A stretch of 64,000 bases of DNA from Diphasiastrum complanatum (GCA_029204225.1 CM055112.1:24214097-24278096), one strand, 5' to 3'. Positions 10,741 to 23,700 are shown, numbered from the stretch's first letter. Numbers and translations are program-made. Notes: generated by a model from the letters alone, not told the origin.

Positions 10741-12463
10741 CACCTGGATCGCACAGACATAGTTCTCGGGAGAGATTGGCTCTACAGTTTAGGACCTCTC
10801 TCCACAGAAATTATCAGGAGAACACCCTCAACTTTCAGCATAAAGGTCGAGAGATCCAGTTGCATGGGGAGCACAATGTTCCCAACAGTCCTATGGTCTG
10901 CAGTTTAGAGCTCTGTCAGCTGATCGGAGACGAAGACCATCAGGTATTCTTATGTGACTTTCAATTTATTCCTGAAGTTTCTATTTCTAGTTCTATTCAG
11001 CAGAAAATCAGTAAATTAGAAACTTTGTTGTCTAAATTTAAAGATGTTTTTCCTGAAGATTTGCCACATGGTTTACCCCCTAGCAGAGAGGTAGATCATG
11101 TAATAAACCTAGTACCAGGTATAGCACCTGTTTCTAAACCTCCGTATCGGGTCAGCCGAACAGAGGATGAAGAAATAACTAGGCAGTTAACAGATTATCT
11201 TGGGAAAGGCCAAATTCAGACCAGTAGTTCACCATGGGCCTCACCAGTCCTATTGGTGAAAAAGAAAGAGGGGTCTATGCGTCTTTGCGTAGATTACAGA
11301 GCCCTCAATAAAGTCACAATTAAGAATAAATACCCTATGCCTCGGGCAGACGAGTTGTTTGAACAACTCGACGGGGCTAAGTTTTTCAGTAAAATAGACC
11401 TCAGATCGGAATATTATTAGGTTCGTATAAAATCGGAAGATGTCTCAAAAACAGCTTTTAGGACTCGTCGCGGTCATTATGAGTTTAAGGTGATGCCATT
11501 TGGACTCACAAATGCTCCAGCTACCTTTATGACCTTGATGAACAGTGTCCTCAGACCATACTTGGATAAGTTTGTAGTCGTATTTTTAGATGACATCCTC
11601 GTCTACAGCAAAACGAGGAAGGAGCATCTAAAACACCTCAGAAAGGTGTTTCGACTGCTCAGAAAGCATAAGCTTTATGCTAAACAATCCAAGTGTGAAT
11701 TCTTCGTTGAAGAAGTAGCATATTTGGGTCACATTATCTCTTCAGATGGGATTAAGATGGACCCAAATAAGGTTAAAGCCATACTCAGTTGGCTGAGACC
11801 TCAGAATATTTTGGAACTTCAGATCTTTCTTGGTTTGGCGGGATATTACAGACGATTTGTCAAGGAATATGCTCAGATAGCAGTTCCCATGACAAATCTT
11901 CTTAAGGGGGAGGGAAAGGAGTTCATTTGGGAGTCCGCACAGCAGGAGAGCTTTGATGCTCTCAAAACAGCCTTAGCTACAGCACCAATTTTAAAGGTCG
12001 TCGACCCCAATCAGCCATTTGTGGTCGAAACAGATGCTAGCGACTTTGCAGTAGGTGCTGTGCTAACTCAGGTGGACGACCAGTTGCGTTCGAGAGTAAA
12101 AAACTCGAGCCAGCTCAGACTAGGTACAGTGCCTATGAAAAGGAACTCTTTTCTATAGTCCATGCCCTTAAGACTTGGAGGCATTATTTGTATGGTGCCA
12201 ACTTTGAGGTCCTGACAGACCATGAGAGTCTCAGATACCTTTGCAATCAACTTGAGCTTAGAGGTCGGAAAGCTCGTTGGGCAGAGTTGATGCAAGAGTT
12301 TGACATGTCTATCAGATATAGACATGGAATATTCAATACAGTAGCAGATGCCCTTAGCAGAATGCCTATGATAAACGAGCTGAGTTTTACTCAGATTCGT
12401 GATGAGTTACTCGAGTCCTTGAGAGGGAAATGCCAGCAAGATGCATTCTTCTCTACTATCTAA
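10740..12463 (+). pseudogene. gypsy-1 pol, protease remnant, reverse transcriptase and RNase H
   Basis: A protease C-terminal piece ([17 protein letters not shown], about 10756) lies in a different frame from the RT. RT follows: [20 protein letters not shown] (about 11038), [19 protein letters not shown], a TAG at 11418 in place of the expected Gln (SEYY*VRI), [12 protein letters not shown] and [11 protein letters not shown] (catalytic LDD, about 11585). RNase H has [15 protein letters not shown] (about 12022), a one-base frameshift near 12079, and LTDHESLRYL..RWAELMQEF. The frameshifts and the stop make it inactive as written, though decay is light compared with gypsy-2. RT copies the element RNA; RNase H removes the template. 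Confidence 0.85.
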
Positions 12464-12628
12464 AACTCAGTCCAGAGCAGACAGTTACAGACTCCAGAAC
12501 CAGTTCCCGGGGCTAGTGCCAGTTCATCAAAGAATACGGCAGCTTCCGTTGAGGATGATGATGAGTCCGAGTATACGTCGTCAGATGACGTTGAGGATTC
12601 TGAGCCTGTATTACCCAAGCAAACCTCA

Positions 12629-14026
12629 GTGGTTGACGGTCAGTTGACTCAAGGATTCAAATGGAAACAGTATTCCATTCAGGATGAGTACTTGCTCTAT
12701 AGCAATAGAGTATGTGTCCCCAATTCAGAGGATTATAGGCAGCAGGTCCTATATGAATGTCATGACAATCCTAGTGCGGGACACCCAGGCATACAGAAGA
12801 CCTATGAGCTTCTTCGTAGGCAATTTTTCTGGCCCAGTATGAAAAAGAACGTCCACCAGTATGTAACTAGTTGCCATAAATGTCAAGTAAACAGAGCAGA
12901 GCGTTTAAAGGCAGGAGGGTTGTTGCATCCCTTAGAAATACCAGCTGGTAAATGGGAGAGTATCTCCATGGATTTTATAGTAGGCTTGCCTAAAACCCAA
13001 AAGGATAATGACGCTATATGGGTCACAGTTGACCGTCTGACCAAAATGGCTCATTTTATTCCGACCAAAACAACCGTTAGAGCTCCAGAGTTAGCGAGGT
13101 TGTTTGTAGACGGGCTATTTAAATTGTACGGTCTACCTTCCGGCATAGTCAGCGACCGGGACAATAAGTTTACTGGAAATTTTCGGAGGGCAGTAATCCA
13201 TCATCTCCATACTAAACTTAATATGAGTACCATCGACCATCCACAGACGGACGGTCAAACAGAAAGGGTAAATCAAGTGCTGGAGGATATGCTTCGTGCA
13301 TACGTCAGCAAGAAGCAGACTAATTGGGAGGAGTATCTCTCGATATTAGAGTTTGCTTACAATAGTACCAAACATTCAGCTACGGGATACAGCCCATTTA
13401 TGCTGATGTACGGTTTTCAGCCACGCTCACCCACAACTGTAGGGTTTAAACAAGAAAAAGTTGAAGCAGCTAGAAACTTTTTAGAGGACCTAAACCAGAT
13501 GATAGAACATGCTAAGCGTAGCATCAAGCAGTCCCAGGATCGAGCCAAGCATTATGCATATCCGCACAAACGGGATGTGCAGTTCTCCACTGGTGAAAAA
13601 GTCTACTTGAGAGTCCCAGTCGACTCTAAAACCCTAAAATCAGGAGTGTGTGCTAAGCTGTCTCCAAGGTATTGTGGTCCCTTTACCATCAGTAGGAGAC
13701 TAGGCGAGGTCACCTATGAACTAGAACTCCCACACAGCAGTAAGGTTTTTCCAGTCTTTCATGTAAGTCAGTTACGAAAAGCCTTAACCAGATCAAACAA
13801 TCTAGTAGGGGACAGTGTTCTAGTTCTCCCATTGGATCCTCAGCAACCTCCACATGAACCAGACGAGATTCTTAATAGTAGAGAGACGCAGACTCGTCAT
13901 ACTCTATACCGAGAATATATGGTTAAGTGGAATGATCAGCCTGTTGAGAATGCCACTTGGGAAAGAGGCAACGTCCTTCGCAAGATTTTTCCAGACTTTG
14001 TCTTAGAGGACCAAGACGCTTCTTAA
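12629..14026 (+). CDS. gypsy-1 integrase with C-terminal chromodomain-like region
   Basis: Open frame of 465 codons, the only intact large pol segment of gypsy-1. N-terminal HHCC zinc-binding region: YECHDNPSAGHPGIQ..CHKCQ. The catalytic core has MDFIVGLP (first Asp), IVSDRDNKFTGNF (second Asp) and the Glu in the LEDMLRAYVSKKQTNWEEYL region, followed by FAYNSTKHSATGYSPF. The GPF/Y-like segment PRYCGPFTISRR and VFHVSQLRK follow. The last ~60 residues (ILNSRETQTRHTLYREYMVKWND..ATWE) resemble a chromodomain, which in chromoviruses directs insertion to chromatin. It is part of a polyprotein, so the first Met is only a frame marker. Confidence 0.85.
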   Translation: MVDGQLTQGFKWKQYSIQDEYLLYSNRVCVPNSEDYRQQVLYECHDNPSAGHPGIQKTYELLRRQFFWPSMKKNVHQYVTSCHKCQVNRAERLKAGGLLHPLEIPAGKWESISMDFIVGLPKTQKDNDAIWVTVDRLTKMAHFIPTKTTVRAPELARLFVDGLFKLYGLPSGIVSDRDNKFTGNFRRAVIHHLHTKLNMSTIDHPQTDGQTERVNQVLEDMLRAYVSKKQTNWEEYLSILEFAYNSTKHSATGYSPFMLMYGFQPRSPTTVGFKQEKVEAARNFLEDLNQMIEHAKRSIKQSQDRAKHYAYPHKRDVQFSTGEKVYLRVPVDSKTLKSGVCAKLSPRYCGPFTISRRLGEVTYELELPHSSKVFPVFHVSQLRKALTRSNNLVGDSVLVLPLDPQQPPHEPDEILNSRETQTRHTLYREYMVKWNDQPVENATWERGNVLRKIFPDFVLEDQDAS

Positions 14027-14037
14027 GGGGGAGGGAG
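14025..14037 (+). promoter_or_regulatory. gypsy-1 polypurine tract
   Basis: AAGGGGGAGGGAG directly before the 3' LTR; this is the usual plus-strand primer of LTR retrotransposons. Confidence 0.85.
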
Positions 14038-14379
14038 TGTTACGAGCTCATAACCAGTGCCGAACCCTAGAGGACACAGATAGGTCAGACACCACAGTCA
14101 GGGTCGTGTCCAGCGTACATGACCAACAGGGCAAGACAGTGTGAGTAGTGTGCCCCAGCACGGTCCATAGCTATGGCGGGCCTAACACAGCCTAGGGACC
14201 CTGTCAACAGGATAGGGCTCCCAGTTGGATCCCGACGTGCAGTCGGCCACGTTAGTGCCACGTGGCCGACACTTGACAGTTGCATGCTACCAGTCCTCAC
14301 ACTGGGCTAAGAGGGGCTTACTCTATATCAGGGAGTAGGCAATTGGGTGGATCAGTTAGTGTTTGCCCTACTGTGGTGT
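14038..14379 (+). repeat. gypsy-1 3' LTR, 3' end truncated
   Basis: Matches 9641-9979 with about 15 differences. It stops at CTGTGGTGT; the final TAGGATCTATTACA of the 5' LTR is missing and LINE-D 5' sequence begins at once. Confidence 0.85.
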
Positions 14380-17300
14380 CCCTAGCTCGATCCATCTCCC
14401 TATCCCTAGCTCGCTCCAACTTCAATGGTGAGAAGGGGTGAAAGGGGAGCTTTTGCTCCCCTTGCAAGCCTCCATATCTGCTACTCAAGCAGCAGCGTTG
14501 CCTGAGCATTTTCTTGCTGCTCGGGCAGCAATGCTGCCTAGTTCTGCTGCCCTGGAGCAAAAATCCTCCCCCCCTCCTCTTTGATCCTCTGCCTCTTTCT
14601 CACTCTATCTATGATGTTGTCCCTCAAACCCCATCTAGCCCTATCCTACCTCTTCTGATTACTTACTCCCCCACTCATGCCTATGAACAGTATGTCACTT
14701 CATGTCTCAAACAGCAGAGATTGGAGTTCCAAGTCATGAAGCAGGAAATATTGCAGCTCAAAGCAAATATCAGATTGTTGTTGGAAGACAAATCTTCAAA
14801 TGGGCGCCCAGATTACTGCTTTGCAAGATGAAGTCAACAAATTATGGGATTTATTGTTGCCACTCATGAAAGACGACAGTAGTTCTTCACCCATGACTAG
14901 TGTAATTGTTGCCACCCTTTCGAAAGAGAATTTAAAGAACAAAAAGTGCATAGCATATGATTGAGAGGTATTCCCGATACCCAGGATGCCATGCAAAAAG
15001 CTAATCGTTTCTTGGACACCACATTAGATTATCATAGTAAAGGGATGGATCATGCACAGAGAACAAAAAGGATAATGCCACTCTTATCATCCGCTTTACA
15101 TCTCTAGAAGAGTGAAGATCGGTCCTACGCCTTAGGCTAAATTTATGGGAACAACTATTTTTCAAGATGATGACCTTAAACTTATGCAAGTTGAAGAGAA
15201 AAGAAAAGCTTTTCAAGCTGCTCGTGATTCAAGACGGATTGTCATTTATAGGGATTGACGAATGAAATATATTGATAAGAAATAGGGACTTGGGCTCCCA
15301 GGGCATGGGAGTGTGGAATTGTACTAGGATTCATTCATCTTCCACAGCTGGAGACCTAGTTGATTTTATTGCACGGGGGAATATATTGCTATTTATTGAG
15401 AAACATGAGAGAAGTGAGAGAGGTTTACCTGATTTCCCAGGTTTTTGGTGGTACCCTAAATAATTATGGACTCGGCTCATTACATTCGCCGCATCCTTCT
15501 TTAATACTTTACTGCTATGCATAATAGGCCCACAGGCCCTATTCATGTACTGGCCTTTGGCCCCAATTATTCATTTATTAGGTACTTGGCCATATGATAT
15601 TGGAGTGGGGGGCGTCTTGTAGGAGGGCGCACTATTGTCCCTCCTCATCCGTTTTGCTTAGGTTCATTATCTTATCCTTGACATCTTCTTTTGCAATACC
15701 AATTCCCCATATGTTGATTTATCACCATATATTATTAGATATTCAGAGCGAGGTCATATACTTTTGACTGGTGATTTTAATGCCAGACAGAGTTTCATGA
15801 TGTTTATGATTAGCTTCGTATACAGTCTGTTGATGCAGTCGATATGGGTATTACCAAGACTTCCCATGATGATCTTGGACCGGTCACTATCTACGATGAG
15901 TATTTGCTTTTCATTTTGGAGGTGCCCATGGGTTAGCCATTTTTAACAGCTTATCTGGTTGGCCTGATCTGGGGGATTCACCAGCCATCCTCACCATAGT
16001 GTTGTGGATCATCTAATGGGATCAACCTCTTTCATTCCATTCATCTCAGATTTCTATTTTTCCACCACCACTCTTTCTAATCACTCACGCCTCTCCTTTC
16101 ATCTTAACCACATCACATCAACTACTTCCTACCCTCCTCTTATGATTTTCCCAATAATATACCTCTTGAATCTCAAGCTGCTTTCCTCACAACTGCTTTA
16201 CAAATGGCTGCCTCCATAGCTTCTCCATCCCATCGATCTCATCCCAAGCCCTCATCTGTTTCAGCTTAACAACCCTGGTATGATGCTGGGTGAACATATC
16301 TCAATTGCAACCTACAATTTATCATGCGCTCACGGATCATACAGGCTAAGCCATCAGTACCATATCAAATTATCCTAGCTTAGTTTGCAATTATTCCACT
16401 TTAGGTGGAAGCCTCCAATGGCTCACAGACATTGACGAGACTGGGAGATACTCGCAAGCAACGCTTTTATCATCTAGGCCCGAGGGTACTATATAGTTAA
16501 GGGCACCACTTTTCTTGGTCTTCTAAAGCAGCATGGCTATTAAAACCTCTTGGTATATCTATATTCATCACTTCTTATATCGTCTATATCGTCAAAGGAC
16601 AGGTATGGTCTATTAGGGGTGAAGCCAGATTTCTACATGTCTCCGTTCTTGGAGATGGAGACAACAGGATACCCAATCTTACCTCAATATCTAGACTCGA
16701 GACTTTCACATGGGCTCAAGCTTACATTGAGGCAATTTTGTGTTCTTCTCACCAATTGTAGATTGAAACTAGTCGATTCCAGGATTTGCCAATTGTGTAC
16801 ACTTGGGGAAGATTGATAATGAGGAACATTTTATTTTCAAAGGACTGTTATATAATGAGATCAAAGGGATGTATCACTACTTATATCGAGATCCACCTAT
16901 GATGCTTCGTTCTTTCACAACATATGAGGATCCGCCATGTGCTGCATTGATGATATGAGAGATGACCACAAGTAAGAGAGAGATATGCAAGTCTCACTTG
17001 CATACACAAGATCTTCAAGAGCCTACCATCATAGAGTTCTCCTTTAGGAGGAGACAGCAAGATCAGATATCAGACTCAGAGGAGGATTCAGATATTCTAA
17101 TTGCATCCAGACATAGGGACCAACAACATTATACCAGACAATACCAACGGCAGCAGCTAAGACAGCACAGACCTCATTCCAGACAGAGCTCAGCAGCAGA
17201 GAGCCAGAGATCAGGAGGACACCACCACATCTATCACATCCTTTTTTAGAAGGATTGATAGATAAAGACATGAGAAACCATCCTTAGTATTATTGTACTT

Positions 17301-17490
17301 CAGCAGTGTTATACTTGAGAAAACCTTGTAATGATTTACTTCAGTTTACCTTAGTTTCCTTTTCTTTATTGTTGCATGGAGACATTTATTACACTCCTAT
17401 TGCTATGGCACGCTTGAGATGTACTTATTCTATCTTTTGTACCTACGGGTAATCACAAGACATTGATAAAGCTTTCTCTCTCTCGCATGT
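14380..17490 (+). mobile_element. LINE-D, internally deleted LINE of the same family
   Basis: The 5' leader resembles that of LINE-B (CCTAGCTCG.., then GGGGAGC..TTGCTCCCC). ORF1 remnants span 14560-15285 (YEQYVTSCLKQQRLEFQ). ORF2 starts VWNCTRIHSSSTAGDL at about 15310 and has LTGDFNARQS at about 15770 (endonuclease). Near 16334 the text jumps from the pre-RT segment to RSRIIQAKPSVPYQIIL, so the whole RT core is deleted. The C-terminal Cys-His and Arg-rich segments follow (16600-17250). The 3' end is AAGACATTGATAAAGC with a short (TC)n, ending about 17490, only ~17 bp from the methyltransferase exon. Confidence 0.85.
15305..17249 (+). pseudogene. LINE-D ORF2 remnant (endonuclease and C-terminal region, RT deleted)
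   Basis: Broken frames: 15272-15463 (WNCTRIHSSSTAGDL), 15764-15946 (TGDFNARQSF, the endonuclease Asp/Asn motif that LINE-B has lost), and 16550-17249 (GVKPDFYMSPFLEMET, CQLCTLGED, Arg/Gln-rich tail). There are many stops. It is useful for reconstructing the family layout because it retains the endonuclease middle part. Confidence 0.75.
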
Positions 17491-17506
17491 TTTCTTTGCA
17501 TATTAC

Positions 17507-17785
17507 CGTGATTTCGCCCCTGTCAGCTCCGTTGCAAACAGCAGGTAGGTCTCCTATGGTGTCGCGGACAGTCATTGATCTAAATGGAGCACCCTGAGCA
17601 GCATCTTTTGCTGTGGGATAGTTCTGACCTCCAGGCAGAGCTATTTTTAGAGATGAGCCAGCAAAAACATGCGTCGGCTCTGGCCAATCAGGCAGTTTTT
17701 CTGTAGGAGCAGCAGCCCAAATGAATGCCCGAATGCGAGACTGTGAGACTCCATAGTTACCTGCTTGAAGTATACCAAAACGTAC
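17507..17785 (-). CDS. MET1: MET1 exon 7 with motif VIII, last exon in view
   Basis: 93 codons: [23 protein letters not shown] (motif VIII QSRxRAF), then [24 protein letters not shown] and [10 protein letters not shown]. The probable donor is ACG|GTAATA at 17507/17506. The LINE-D tail lies about 17 bp further on, so little native intron survives next to this donor. The next expected segment (VSWFQ..IRG in relatives) was not found in the window. Confidence 0.9.
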
Positions 17786-20422
17786 CTGGAATCAAGGGAC
17801 CAAAAACATATAAGCAAACAAATTGAATGTGACATGCATCCAAACTTTCAGAGTAAATACTGCAAAAAGTGGTGACTATTATTTAACTTCCAAATTTGCT
17901 AGCAAACAAATCAGCGTCTAATAATTCATTTCATACAAGTTTTTTGACTGAGTAGAATGTCTGATTACACTTGAAACTTCTGACAAGAGCCATTGATTGT
18001 GGGCAGATCGAAGAACAGCCTGAAGCTTTTAGCATCAAGTTGATGTTTAATGGTAGTTTTTTAAGACAATGCACTGGGAATTACCAACTTGGCGTGGCAC
18101 TCTAGAGAACAAATTAATGAACAGTACAAAACCCCATAACTTATACAGATTAGAGACAGAAAGTACAAAACAAAGACACTACCTGATAACCCATTTCTAA
18201 CAACGATCTCAAGGTGAGTCGAAATGTCTGGCCCTTGTTAAAAGAGACAAAGTTCCTCACGTTCTCAAGGAGGAAAAATCGAGGCCGAAAATAATCAGCA
18301 TACGATAGAAATGCGAGGATCATTTCACACTGCACCTTGCTCCATGTTCTCTGATTGAACCTATTCATTCCTGAGAAGCCCTGCAAAAGTAGGCAGCGAT
18401 ATTAGGCTGCCAATATACTAGATAGCATTCAGCACAAGAGATCTTAGATTTATACAAGATAACTTATTTTGACTTTTGAAACTCTTGAGGAAGGACGATT
18501 GACACATTGGCAAGAGGCAGGAAGTTTTTTATGAAACAAGTCGAATAGCACGGGGGAAAACCTCAATAAAAAGGTACACGCAGTGTCACTTTCAAAATCA
18601 AAGCCTGAAGCACACAGCCTAAAAGTCTCAAATTCGAATCGTTTTGTAAGCATGTAGAGTTGGCCCCACCATAATCAATGGAAGACAAGCACGCTAATAG
18701 ATCTCAAAAGATTCATTATACAACAATAGTTCGGCAATAAGTAAACTCTCGCTTTTGTCTCTAAGAAATTCTCTTATGCTATCAACTCTGCAAACTGGTA
18801 GTGACGATCTGTACTTTTGCCAAAAATAGGAACCTTTCCGGTATAGAATGAAACTCAAAACCAATTAAACCAGTATTAACATACCTTGGAGCATGACTGA
18901 CGATAATATTACCTCAAAAAGATCTAGTACAAGCAAATGAAAAACTCAATCAGGAGGCACAAAACAGCAGACACTGACCTGGCAGGGTGGCCCACCATTA
19001 ATAAAGTCCACATTTCCTGGTATGGGAAGCCTGCTCTTTTGTTCTTCTGTGAGCTTTAAGGACAGCTCTGCTGCCTCTGGTGTTGATAGACAATCATCCA
19101 AGTCTCCTCCCTTCTCCATTATAGATCTGTGGATAAAAAAAGATGCCAATGTTTTGTGCATGTTCCAACCTCATTTAACTCTTGTTTCAGAAAAATATTG
19201 TCTATAGGATATATTTCATTGCTGAAATGTACAACATGTCTACAAAATGTAAGGCAAGCAGGGATACCTTAGTATTACATTGCAGTTTTCGCAAAAAACT
19301 TCTGCTTGAGGGTGGTTTACTTTGAAGGCTTCCGCAGCAGGATGTTCATATTCAATAGCCCACTTTGTGAAGCTAGCTCCTGCACTCTCATCTTAATCCA
19401 TTAGATAGTCTTCCTGCAAAGTGACATCAATATCATTTACTTTGCATCAACTACTTTTACGATGAACCTGCTGTTTTGCAGGACTTCTAGTTTATCTACC
19501 CCATTACCCACCATGAACTACAAACATCATCATTAAATCTGTTGATGAACCACTTTTGCCAGAAAGTCTGAAAACAAAAACAATGTGTTGACTATGGTAG
19601 AGGACAAAAACAGTAAGCTCAGAAACTTAATTTGAGAAATCGGTAATGTCAATAGGCAAAGCTTAGAAAAAGCATACATGCAACGAAAAAGGTTTAGAGG
19701 ATCCATATTAAAACAATGATACAAAATTCAAAAAACAAAAAATCTGCGCTTGAAAAGTATCCGGATTTTCTTGATTAGATAGACCCAGTGTTGGCCGGAA
19801 AAGAAAAGGAAAAAAACCGAAGGATCAGAATATGTGAACAAGATTACCAAGACACAAACAAAATACAAACTAGTAGAAACACAGCGGACTCCTTAGCTCC
19901 CCACTGTTCTGGATTCTATAATTACTGATCTTGAACTTACCAAAAGCTGAAATACCAAAATTCTAAATCATTAAAGCCTAAAAAAGTTCGAACATTTTTC
20001 ATAATTTTCTTCAAGCAGCAACCTCTATAAAGTAAGTTACTGATCAGATTGCTTGATTAATTTACAGACACACTCTATTGGTATAAAGACAAAAAAATCT
20101 AAAGAATTGAGAACACTCCATATTTAACAGAATTGGAAATGTTCAGATCATAGTTTACTGCGTTTCTGAAACGCGTTCAGAAACGCGTTTCGGAAATATG
20201 GAATTTTTTTCCAAAGACGTTTTTTTTAATTTTTGTTTTTTTGGTTTTTTTTTGTACAATATGGGTATCAGGTGAAAGCTCTAATTAAGAGCATAATTAC
20301 TGTGTATTTTGCCGAACATTTCGGGTGCAGGATGGTCTACTTTAGGTGCAGTAACTCCTAGGTTTACGCTTTAACTCCCAGGTGCATTAATAAAAAAACC
20401 TAATGCCCCAAAATTTAACTCC

Positions 20423-20498
<76 letters not shown>

Positions 20499-20643
20499 CT
20501 CTCTCAGATCCAACAAACTAAACAAAAATGCTGAATCATGCTAAACAAAAACCATGCTAAGTGTTCTGAACCAATCACCATACTGCATCATCTTGAACCG
20601 TACTGAAGCATTTTTCAACCATATGGAATCATTTTTCAACCAT

Positions 20644-20710
<67 letters not shown>

Positions 20711-23700
20711 GAACAGTACTGAAGCGTTACACTGCTGTGAATAGGATCATCGTAATATATAATATCGGGCCACATGGCACCAAAATGGAGTACAATGATG
20801 TTCCATGAACATAATGAAAACTACACAACTAAGGCTCGTCAGAGTCATGGTAGGAACCATCATCTGAATCTGTGCCTGATTGCAAATCCCAAGGGTCTGT
20901 AGATGAATCAGAACTGGAGGGAGCCGCCATATGCCGTGGTGTGGCCCTGGCTCTGCCATGTGCTCTGGCTCTCTGCTGCGTGCTCTGGCTCTGGATCCGA
21001 GGAGCAGCAGCTGCCGAATCCACCAAGCAAGTGTCAGGGTTCACCTACAACCAAAAACAATACATTGTTGTCAGCAATTCATTGCATAATTCAAAAGCAA
21101 TTCAGTTCGTCAAAGCACAACAAGAAACAGGGGGTGATGATGTGACTCACCTCAAGCATCTGTCCCCCTCCTCGTGTGCGCCTCAACATACGGCCGTTGG
21201 TGTTCACAAACACCAACCGCCTACACTGCTCGATGGACAACCTGTTCCTCTTCTGCGTGTGATACAAGGACTAGGTTCTCCAATTTCGCTCGCAAGCTCC
21301 TGCTGAACAGTCCTGTGCAAGGACTCTCTCGGCCAGTCGTCGCAGGTCACCTGTGCCGCGCCCATGGTAGCCCCACCATGAAACAGGCCTCAACATATCC
21401 TCCCTCCGCCGACTCCGCTCTCCATCGAAAGGAAACTGGTAGCGCTCAAAGATCAGTAGCTGGTATGCAATGTTAGTGAGCATCGGACCTGTTGGCAGAA
21501 GAAAAAACATGGCTCGTGTAAGTCCTCTTGAATTCACACACTAGCAATGAGCACACTACAGTCACTACTGCAGTACTTAGCCTACCAAGCAATTTATCAC
21601 ACGTACCTGGTCCAGGCCATACGCGCTCCATGTACTCCACCCATCCGGTGCAGCTCACGATCGTCCCGATCCCGAGTCTCGTGCCACAAGGGGTGCAATA
21701 TGTGGGCTACGGCGTGGATGGGTCGGTGGAAGTAGTCCCATCTGGCCTCCAAGAAACGTGAGATCTCGCGCCTCCTGCAATAGGCAAATCACAACAATCA
21801 TGTAACCATAGCTGCCATAGCATAAAAGAATCGAATCAGACTTGAGTGAGAAACAACAAACTAGACACTGAAGAGTCATACCTGTGCTCGACCAAGGCTG
21901 ACGTCTGAATCCCCTCGCCGATGCGGTCCATGAACTCGTAAATGAGGCCGAGAGTGCACCCCTCATGGTCTACCAGGCGCAACACTCTGAAAATGGGTAG
22001 AAGGACCCCAGTAATCTCCTCAGCATCTCTCCAGAACGGCTCACCGAACACAGTGGACCGGAAAAACACCGCATGTGGGACGTCCATGAACTCTCGGAAG
22101 GACTCGCTGGAAACCATCCGCCGCAATGCGTCCTTCACTAATACTAATTGCTCTAGCACCAAAAAGTAAAAGGCAAAGCGTGTGGGTGCTGGATTCTTCA
22201 GGTTCAGGTGCGAGAAGGTGCGGAATAGGGCCAGCACACGCCTCTTCCTCGTAACAGAAGTGACCAGGCGCATGGCCGTAGAAGTGACCTGCAACACAGA
22301 CATCCAGTGAAAAATTTAGACAGTAGTTGAGATGTGTTTAGCAGCATGGAGCAGGCGTCAATCAAGATAGCATAGCAAATGGAGAAACCAATACCTCTCT
22401 GATCCATGGAAGTGCACACAGGTCATGAATGAGCAAGTCTATACAATGCGCAGCACAAGGTGTCCACACAATGCTGGGGTGCTCCCTCGTCATAATCTCT
22501 CCCATCTGCTTGCAGTTCGAAGTGTTGTCCGTGACAACCTGAACCACATGCTCTACTCCAATGTCAACAATAACATCTCTGATAACCTCCCATATAAAAT
22601 CGGCTGTGATGGCGTCACCACCTCAAGTGGCATCCACGCCACGTAGGAATATTGTGCCAAGTGGGCAAGAAACCAAGACATTGATGACGGATCGCCGACG
22701 AATGTCGGTCCATCCATCACTCAATATCGTGCATCCATACCTGCCACAAAACACCCATTAGCCGAATGCAAAAATTGCGCCACGAGTCAATCCTAAACGC
22801 ATGCAATGGGTTTATGAAAACAAAGTACTTACATCTGCCAAGCTGAGCGAATGGAACTCAGCTCCCGCGTAATGGTCTCCTCGTCCTGACGAAGCATCCT
22901 GCCTCGCAATGCCTCTCGTCTGGGAGGCGTCCATGTAGCATCCACGGCTGCCATCTGTGCGCAAAACTCTCTGAACACCCAAGTGTCAGCAACAGCAAAG
23001 GAAATGCCGCACTCGTAAAAGAACTGGCCAGCAAGTCGAGTGCACCGAGCATGCTGCTCTCTCTGCCACCCGCATCGATCAAGGGTCTGGGCCTAACCTC
23101 TCTGTGCTGTGCACATGGCACTCGTGGTCTAACAAGCGAACCGGATGGCTGATCTGTGGGTGTATCACTCTCTCTGGGAGGACCTGTTGAACCATGTGCT
23201 GCATCTGCCGCCGAAGAAGAGGAGGGACAAGGACCCGCTGCTGCTGATCCAACCTGCTCATGTGACGCTCTCCCCTCTGAAGTAAGCCATGCTGCTGCGA
23301 GTGGAACTGGAGTGGCACCGCATGGACCATGCACTGCACCTAAACCCTGCCAAGAACGTGTTGTACTAGGCTCTGCACCCGTAGTAGGCCGTGCCTGCAT
23401 TACCTGTGACCACTGCCTGTGAACCTGCAATTGCTCCTGCCCCCTGTCCCTGTCTCTGTCCCTGTCCAAAAACCTGTGATGCAGCACCCTGTCTCTGTCC
23501 CTGTCCCTGTCCCTGTCCAGAAACCCGTGATGCAGCACCGTGCCCATACGTAATAGACAACCTCTGTCTCTCCTCATCGGAAGTCTTGGGGCAATCAGAT
23601 ATGCCCAATGCCCGCCCACCCGGCCCTCTGACCCTCAGTAAGTGAGCCCTAACCCTGGTAAGTGATCCTGTGAAGAGACCACCACAATGCAAGCATCTCC

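Larger units (their letters stand above)
9641..14379 (+). mobile_element. gypsy-1, Ty3/gypsy LTR retrotransposon with chromodomain
   Basis: Complete layout: 5' LTR (9641-9998), tRNA-Met primer site (9999-10012), a leader without a recognisable gag, pol in the order protease remnant, RT, RNase H, integrase, C-terminal chromodomain-like end, a polypurine tract (about 14025-14037) and a 3' LTR (14038-14379) lacking its last ~19 bp. The order RT-RH-INT and the chromodomain place it in the chromovirus group of Ty3/gypsy. It sits in the LINE-C tail. The LTRs differ by about 15 mostly transitional changes plus small indels, so it is not a very recent insertion. Confidence 0.9.
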
